Positions 1 to 5,823 of a DNA stretch of 5,823 nt are shown here, piece by piece. The stretch lies in NCBI GenBank assembly GCA_021802025.1, contig JAKABC010000109.1, forward strand, positions 1-5,823. Direction: 5' to 3'. The first letter of the stretch is position 1. Each line of letters begins with the position of its first letter. This stretch comes from Actinomycetes bacterium (GTDB lineage Bacteria > Actinomycetota > Acidimicrobiia > Acidimicrobiales > RAAP-2). The translations under genes and the position numbers were made by a program. Below the pieces are notes generated by a model. That model had not been told where the DNA came from, searched no databases, and worked only from the letters and a program-made list of their open reading frames with translations.

Positions 1-161
1 TGATGGACGACGCCGGGGTCGAGGTCGCCTACGCCGAGGTGGTCGACCCGGCGACCCTCGAGCCCCTCGACGACGCCGCGGCCGGGCCCGCGCGCGCCCT
101 GGTGGCCGGGGTCGTCGAGGGCGTGCGCCTGATCGACAACGGACCGGTGGAGGTGGGCTGA
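1..161 (+). CDS. panC: Pantoate--beta-alanine ligase (pantothenate synthetase), C-terminal end only
   Basis: Seen: the frame that ends with TGA at 159-161 is open from the window edge and gives 52 complete residues. They include AYAEVVDPATLEPL followed, after an alanine-rich helix, by a GVRLIDN ending. A Y-x-E-V-V-D strand, a T-L-E-P-L turn and a terminal R-L-I-D-N match the C-terminal domain of PanC, which condenses pantoate and beta-alanine with ATP to make pantothenate in the cytoplasm. The catalytic N-terminal Rossmann domain (HIGH-like motif, KMSKS-like loop) lies upstream of the window, so activity cannot be judged here. The stop codon overlaps the start of coaX by one base, which suggests translational coupling with the gene for the next step toward CoA. 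Identification rests on a short tail plus this context. Confidence 0.86.
   Translation, partial: MDDAGVEVAYAEVVDPATLEPLDDAAAGPARALVAGVVEGVRLIDNGPVEVG
149..153 (+). promoter_or_regulatory. Ribosome binding site of coaX
   Basis: GGAGG lies seven bases before the ATG at 161, inside the last codons of panC. Its good match and spacing support that ATG, which overlaps the panC stop as TGATG. Confidence 0.75.
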
Positions 162-994
162 TGCTCTTGGCGATGGACGTGGGCAACACCGAGACGCTGA
201 TTGGGCTCTTCGGGGAGGAGAGCCCCGACAGCCCCGACGCGATGGGCTTCGCCCGCGCCTCGGGCGAGCACGGCCTCGCCTACCACTGGCGCACCGCGAC
301 CGCCGCCTCGCGCACGCCCGACGAGCACGCGATCACCCTCACCCAGCTGCTCGACCTCGAGGGCCTCGACCTGCGCAGCGCGGTGTCGGCCATCGCGGTG
401 TGCTCCTCGGTGCCCTCGGTCACCACCCAACTGCGCCGCATGGCCGGGCGCTGGTTCGCCGACCGGCCCCTCACGGTCCTGGGCCCGGGCACCAAGAGCG
501 GCATGCCGATCCTCTACGAGAACCCCCGCGACGTCGGCGCCGACCGGATCGCCGACGCGGTGGGGGCCTACGACCTCTACCCGGGGGCGCTCGTGGTCGT
601 CGACATGGGCACGGCCACCGTCTTTGACGTCGTCTCGGGAGACGGCGAGTACCTCGGGGGCGCGATCGCCCCGGGCGTCGCGATCTCGCTCGAGGCCCTC
701 TACGCCCACGCCTCGGCCCTGCGCTCGGTCGAGCTGGTGCGCCCCCGCTCGGTCGTCGGCCGCTCGACGGCCGAGTCGATCCAGAGCGGCGTCCTCTACG
801 GCTTCGCCGCCCAGATCGACGGCATGGTCGAGCGGATCTGGGAGGAGGTGGGCGAGTGCACCGTCATCGGCACCGGGGGGCTGGCGTCGTTCATCGCGCC
901 CCACACCGCGCACGTCGGCGTCGTCGAGCCGTGGCTCACCCTGCACGGAGTGCGTATCGTTCATGAGAGGAATCACCCGAAAGAGAGCCCGTGA
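161..994 (+). CDS. coaX: Type III pantothenate kinase (CoaX)
   Basis: The enzyme phosphorylates pantothenate with ATP, the first committed step of CoA synthesis. CoaX belongs to the ASKHA (acetate and sugar kinase/Hsc70/actin) fold; it is cytoplasmic, usually needs a monovalent cation and is normally dimeric. Seen in the 277 residues: the N-terminal phosphate-binding D-V-G-N-T at 6-10; G-A-D-R-I at 126-130, whose Asp128 is the expected catalytic base; D-M-G-T-A-T at 148-153; G-G-A-I-A-P-G-V at 166-173; R-S-V-V-G-R-S-T at 196-203; and T-G-G-L-A at 238-242. The C-terminal LTLHGVRIVHERN resembles actinobacterial CoaX tails. Residues 17-40 between the first two strands are longer than usual by roughly a dozen residues and rich in Ser, Pro, Asp and Gly, which suggests a surface loop. 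The ATG at 161 has a GGAGG site and overlaps the panC stop, and the stop overlaps the lysS GTG, so the gene sits mid-operon. Substrate assignment is secure by family. Confidence 0.97.
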   Translation: MLLAMDVGNTETLIGLFGEESPDSPDAMGFARASGEHGLAYHWRTATAASRTPDEHAITLTQLLDLEGLDLRSAVSAIAVCSSVPSVTTQLRRMAGRWFADRPLTVLGPGTKSGMPILYENPRDVGADRIADAVGAYDLYPGALVVVDMGTATVFDVVSGDGEYLGGAIAPGVAISLEALYAHASALRSVELVRPRSVVGRSTAESIQSGVLYGFAAQIDGMVERIWEEVGECTVIGTGGLASFIAPHTAHVGVVEPWLTLHGVRIVHERNHPKESP

Positions 995-2397
995 CCTCCC
1001 CGTACCAGTTCGCCCACGACGCCTACGCCGCGCGGCTGCGCCAGTCCTTCGACCACCTGGCCCCCGGGGAGGAGTCGGGTGAGGTCGTGCGGGTCGCCGG
1101 ACGGGTGATGCTGCTGCGCACCCAGGGGCGGCTCACCTTCGCCACGCTGCGCGACTCCTCGGGCGAGGTCCAGCTGTTCTGCCTGGAGGCCGCGACCGAG
1201 GGGTACGAGGCGTTCACCCGGCTCCATCTGGGCGACTGGGTGGGGGCCGTGGGCGAGGTGGTGCGCACCCAGCGCGGGGAGCTCTCGGTCAAGGTGGCCA
1301 CCTGGGCCGTCCTGGCCGAGGCCCGGCGCACCTTCGGGGAGAAGTGGGCCGGGATCACCGACGTCGAGCTGCGCTACCGCCACCGCGAGGCCGACCTGTG
1401 GGCCAACGAGACGACCCGGGCCTCGCTGCGCCGGCGCAGCGACGTGGTGCGCGCCCTGCGCGAGCACTGTTGGGCCCAGGGCTTCGTGGAGGTCGAGACC
1501 CCCATCCTCAACGCCGTGCCCACCGGGGCGGCCGCCCGGCCCTTCGTCACCTTCCACAACGCCCTCGACAGCGAGTTCTTCTTGCGCATCGCGCCCGAGC
1601 TGTGGCTCAAGCGGCTCGTGGTGGGGGGCTTCGAGCGCGTCTTCGAGCTGGGCCGGGTCTTTCGCAACGAGGGGGTGAGTCCCCGGCACAACCCCGAGTT
1701 CACGATGCTCGAGCTCTACGCCGCCTACTGGGACTACGCCGACATGATGCGCTTCACCGAGGAGCTCGTCGCCGGCGCGGTCGCGGCCGTGCTCGGCACC
1801 ACCGAGCTCGTCTACCAGGGGCGGGCCGTCTCCTTCGCCACCCCGTGGGCCCGCCGGCCGATGGCCGAGCTCGTGAGCGAGGCCCTGGGCGAGGAGGTCA
1901 CGGTGCGCACGCCGCGCGCGACCCTGGCCGCGCTCCTGGCCGAGCGCGGTGTCGAGGTGGCCGACGCCTGGGGCGCCGGACGCTGCGTCCTGGAGCTGTT
2001 CGAGCACCTGTGCGAGGGCGACCTGTGGGCGCCGACCTTCGTCACCGACTACCCGGTCGAGGTCTCACCGCTCGCCCGGCGCCACCGTGACGACCCCGAG
2101 CTCACCGAGCGCTTCGAGGCCTTCGTGACCGGTCGTGAGCTGGCCAACGGCTTCTCCGAGCTGAACGACCCCGTCGAGCAGCGGGCCCGCTTCGAGGACC
2201 AGGCCCGCCTGGCCGCGGCCGGCGAGGACGAGACCATGTCGATCGACGAGGACTACATCGCGTCCCTCGAGTGGGGGCTGCCGCCGACCGCGGGCCTCGG
2301 GGTGGGCGTCGACCGGCTGGCGATGATCGTGGCCGACGCGGCGAACATCCGTGAGGTGATCGCCTTCCCGACGCTGAAGCCGCGGCGCGAGGGCTGA
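991..2397 (+). CDS. lysS: Class II lysyl-tRNA synthetase
   Basis: The enzyme charges tRNA-Lys with lysine in the cytoplasm. Seen in 468 residues: an N-terminal OB-fold anticodon-binding domain (about 30-115, with VAGRVMLLR and FATLRDSSGEVQLF), then the class II catalytic core. GFVEVETPIL (164-173) belongs to motif 1. RIAPELWLKRL (199-209) and FRNEG with HNPEFTMLE (224-241) carry motif 2. GRELANGFSELNDP (381-394) is the usual lysine-pocket segment. GLPPTAGLGVGVDRL (429-443) is motif 3, with its Arg at 442. The GTG at 991 is the only possible start: the frame has a stop at 964-966 and no start codon between. The protein is therefore about 35 residues shorter at its N-terminus than the E. coli enzyme and lacks the first helix. 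Small departures from family consensus are RHREADL (usually RQRYLDL), PTGAAARPF (usually PGGAAARPF) and TFHNALD (usually THHNALD). The start overlaps the coaX stop as GTGA. Purine-rich stretches at 965-970 and 983-987 could bind the ribosome. Confidence 0.97.
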   Translation: MTSPYQFAHDAYAARLRQSFDHLAPGEESGEVVRVAGRVMLLRTQGRLTFATLRDSSGEVQLFCLEAATEGYEAFTRLHLGDWVGAVGEVVRTQRGELSVKVATWAVLAEARRTFGEKWAGITDVELRYRHREADLWANETTRASLRRRSDVVRALREHCWAQGFVEVETPILNAVPTGAAARPFVTFHNALDSEFFLRIAPELWLKRLVVGGFERVFELGRVFRNEGVSPRHNPEFTMLELYAAYWDYADMMRFTEELVAGAVAAVLGTTELVYQGRAVSFATPWARRPMAELVSEALGEEVTVRTPRATLAALLAERGVEVADAWGAGRCVLELFEHLCEGDLWAPTFVTDYPVEVSPLARRHRDDPELTERFEAFVTGRELANGFSELNDPVEQRARFEDQARLAAAGEDETMSIDEDYIASLEWGLPPTAGLGVGVDRLAMIVADAANIREVIAFPTLKPRREG

Positions 2398-2401
2398 TCG
2401 G

Positions 2402-3379
2402 CTAGTAGGCGGGGAGCTCCTCGAGGAGCGAGGCGATAAAGGCGCCGAAGGCGTCGCGCAGCGTCGCGCTGGTCACCGCGGTGAGCGCCCGGCCGGCCTG
2501 GCCGAGGAAGTCGCGCGCCGTGTCGATCGTGCGCGCGATGCCGTCGGTCGCCACCACCAGCTTGCGCGCCCGCTCGCGCTCGTCGTCGCCGAGGGTCCGC
2601 CCCAAAAGGGCGCGCAGCTCCTCGCCGCGCGCCGTGTCCTCGAGGGCGAACAGGGTGGGGAGGTTGTAGACGCCCTCGGCCAGGTCCTGGCCGGCCGGCT
2701 TGCCGAGCTGGTTGTCGGTCGCGGTGAGGTCGAGCACATCGTCGCGCAGCTGGTAGACCATCCCGAAGCAGCGGCCGAACTCGGTCAGGGCGTCGCGCTC
2801 GGCGTCGCCGTGCGCGGCGGTCATCGCGCCCATGCGGCAGCTGCTGGCCATGAGCGCGGCCGTCTTGCCCTCGATGGCCTCGAAGTAGTCGGCCGGGGAG
2901 CGCTCGAGGCTGAAGGCCGTGCGCACCTCGCTCGTCTGGCCCCGGGTCAGCCAGGCCAGGGTCGAGGCCATGAGGCTGGCCGTGGCGGCGCCGAGGTCGG
3001 CGGCGATGCCGGCCGAGCGGGCCATGAGGTAGTCACCGGCGACGATCGCGATGAGGTTGCCGTAGCGCGCGTTGACGCTCTCGACGTTGCGCCGGATGAC
3101 GGCCTCGTCCATCACGTCGTCGTGGTAGAGCGACGCCAGGTGCATCAGCTCGAGGGCGACCCCCCCGAGGAGGTCCTCGCGGGTGGCGCGCCGCTCGCCG
3201 CCGGTGGCCGAGGCCACGGCGAGCAGGGGCCGCAGCCGTTTGCCGCCGGCGCGCAGCAGGTGGGTGGTGACCGTGTCGAGGTACTCGTCGCCCAGCACGA
3301 CCGACTCGGTGAGCAGATCCTCGAGCAGGGCCATGTCCCGGTCGAGCCCGGGCAGGGCGAGCAGCGCCGACGAGTCCAC
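2402..3379 (-). CDS. Trans-polyprenyl diphosphate synthase, probably long-chain (menaquinone side chain)
   Basis: The enzyme adds isopentenyl diphosphate units to an allylic diphosphate primer. Seen in 325 residues: GGKRLRP (45-51) for substrate binding; the first aspartate-rich motif D87-D88-V-M-D91 followed by Arg96-Arg97; Lys172-Thr173; and the second aspartate-rich motif D213-D214-V-L-D217 after Y-Q-L-R. GKPAGQDLAEG (226-236) follows. All catalytic parts are present and the length is normal. The residue five before the first Asp is Ala82, with no aromatic block just before the motif; in this family that fits long products such as the C35-C50 chains of menaquinone, but the exact length cannot be read. 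GTG at 3379 is the earliest start, since the frame has a stop at 3446-3448 and no start codon between. LPGLD near the N-terminus is homologous-looking and supports it. A later ATG at 3334 (residue 16) is the alternative. The gene ends four bases from the lysS stop and diverges from clpC. Its role as heptaprenyl to decaprenyl synthase is inference. Confidence 0.94.
   Translation of the reverse strand: MDSSALLALPGLDRDMALLEDLLTESVVLGDEYLDTVTTHLLRAGGKRLRPLLAVASATGGERRATREDLLGGVALELMHLASLYHDDVMDEAVIRRNVESVNARYGNLIAIVAGDYLMARSAGIAADLGAATASLMASTLAWLTRGQTSEVRTAFSLERSPADYFEAIEGKTAALMASSCRMGAMTAAHGDAERDALTEFGRCFGMVYQLRDDVLDLTATDNQLGKPAGQDLAEGVYNLPTLFALEDTARGEELRALLGRTLGDDERERARKLVVATDGIARTIDTARDFLGQAGRALTAVTSATLRDAFGAFIASLLEELPAY
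2416..2429. repeat. 14-bp perfect palindrome in the 3' end of the synthase gene
   Basis: GCTCCTCGAGGAGC reads the same on both strands, about 20 bases inside the convergent end of lysS and the synthase gene. It encodes part of LLEEL on the minus strand, so common Leu and Glu codons may explain it. No U-run follows on either side, so I do not call it an intrinsic terminator. Confidence 0.4.
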
Positions 3380-3444
3380 CTCTCCACCATAGAGGGTGCG
3401 TAATCGCTGGCCCGAGGGGCTCGTCCCCCCCGCAAAGGTCGACC

Positions 3445-3450
3445 ATTACA
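3445..3450 (-). promoter_or_regulatory. Possible -10 element of the polyprenyl synthase promoter
   Basis: On the minus strand this reads TGTAAT, five of six bases of TATAAT. It overlaps the candidate -10 of clpC on the other strand. Transcription would start near 3438 and leave a leader of about 59 bases before GTG at 3379. No good -35 is seen at 16-18 bases. Confidence 0.3.
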
Positions 3451-3452
3451 CT
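3447..3452 (+). promoter_or_regulatory. Possible -10 element of the clpC promoter
   Basis: TACACT matches four of six bases of TATAAT, including the first two and the last. Transcription would start near 3459-3460, giving a leader of about 22 bases before the TTG start. No -35 hexamer with normal spacing is visible (that site falls in the C-rich run), so a regulator or an alternative sigma factor may be involved. This is weak evidence. Confidence 0.3.
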
Positions 3453-3470
3453 GACTTTCAGTCGACAGTT

Positions 3471-3474
3471 AGGA
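3471..3474 (+). promoter_or_regulatory. Ribosome binding site that decides the clpC start
   Basis: AGGA lies seven bases before TTG at 3482, a normal spacing. An ATG at 3477 is only two bases away and in the wrong frame. The clpC frame has a stop (TAG, 3470-3472), so TTG is the only possible start. Confidence 0.7.
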
Positions 3475-3481
3475 CGATGAA

Positions 3482-5823
<2,342 letters not shown>

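Larger units (their letters stand above)
3380..3481. promoter_or_regulatory. Divergent intergenic region between the polyprenyl synthase gene and clpC
   Basis: These 102 bases separate two divergent genes and must hold the start signals of both. The clpC side (about 3433-3481) is clearly richer in A/T than the coding DNA. It contains GTCGAC at 3438-3443 (inside the 8-bp palindrome GGTCGACC at 3437-3444), GTCGAC again at 3461-3466, and the inverted repeat ACTGA-CTT-TCAGT at 3450-3462. The synthase side has a run of seven C at 3425-3431, a weak GGGG/CCCC stem around it, and GCG-TAAT-CGC at 3398-3407. I recognise no CIRCE, HspR (HAIR) or CtsR operator, the known heat-shock sites for chaperone genes, and no convincing ClgR site. 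Function as a regulatory region is inferred from gene layout. Confidence 0.7.

Noticed and set aside
29..2007. Long antisense frames opposite coaX (29-976) and lysS (973-2007)
   Set aside because: Both show the Arg/Gly/Ala/His-rich composition of reversed GC-rich codons and no family motif, while the sense strand encodes complete enzymes.
2810..3403. A 197-codon plus-strand frame opposite the polyprenyl synthase gene
   Set aside because: It is the complement of well-conserved synthase codons; its translation is dominated by Gly, Ala, Arg, Val and His and looks like no protein family.
3398..3407. GCG-TAAT-CGC as a ClgR operator of clpC
   Set aside because: The half-sites are in the opposite order to the CGC-N5-GCG pattern recalled for ClgR, and the spacing is four instead of five.
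3414..3432. GGGG/CCCC hairpin with a run of C as a terminator or riboswitch element
   Set aside because: The stem is four base pairs and lies upstream of two divergent genes rather than downstream of one. No U-run follows.

Overview
The window is a compact, very GC-rich stretch of bacterial chromosome with almost no non-coding DNA. It holds five protein genes: the last 52 codons of panC, complete coaX, complete lysS, a complete polyprenyl diphosphate synthase gene on the opposite strand, and the first 780 codons of clpC. The order panC - coaX - lysS - (other gene) - clpC recalls the panC-panD-coaX-lysS-lsr2-clpC neighbourhood of mycobacteria and relatives. Together with the strong G/C bias at third codon positions and the GTG and TTG starts, this points to a high-GC actinobacterium. 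It is probably outside the classical mycobacterial group, because panD and lsr2 are not in their usual places. The lineage is inference.

Positions 1-2397 (plus strand) read as one translationally coupled operon. The panC stop and coaX start overlap by one base (TGATG), and the coaX stop and lysS start overlap by four (GTGA). PanC makes pantothenate and CoaX phosphorylates it, so these are consecutive steps toward coenzyme A. LysS charges tRNA-Lys and shares the transcript without an obvious metabolic link.

Positions 2402-3379 (minus strand) encode a long-chain trans-polyprenyl diphosphate synthase, probably for the menaquinone side chain. It converges on lysS with only four bases between the stop codons and diverges from clpC.

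Positions 3380-3481 are the only real intergenic region. It is richer in A/T than its surroundings and must carry the start signals of both divergent genes. It contains overlapping -10-like hexamers on the two strands, two GTCGAC palindromes and a short inverted repeat.

Positions 3482-5823 are clpC, an AAA+ unfoldase that feeds ClpP. It starts at TTG and is cut by the window edge shortly before its end. All five genes are household genes with well-preserved motifs. I found no mobile element, CRISPR array, RNA gene or unknown system. The points of interest are gene order, start codons and the shared divergent promoter region.
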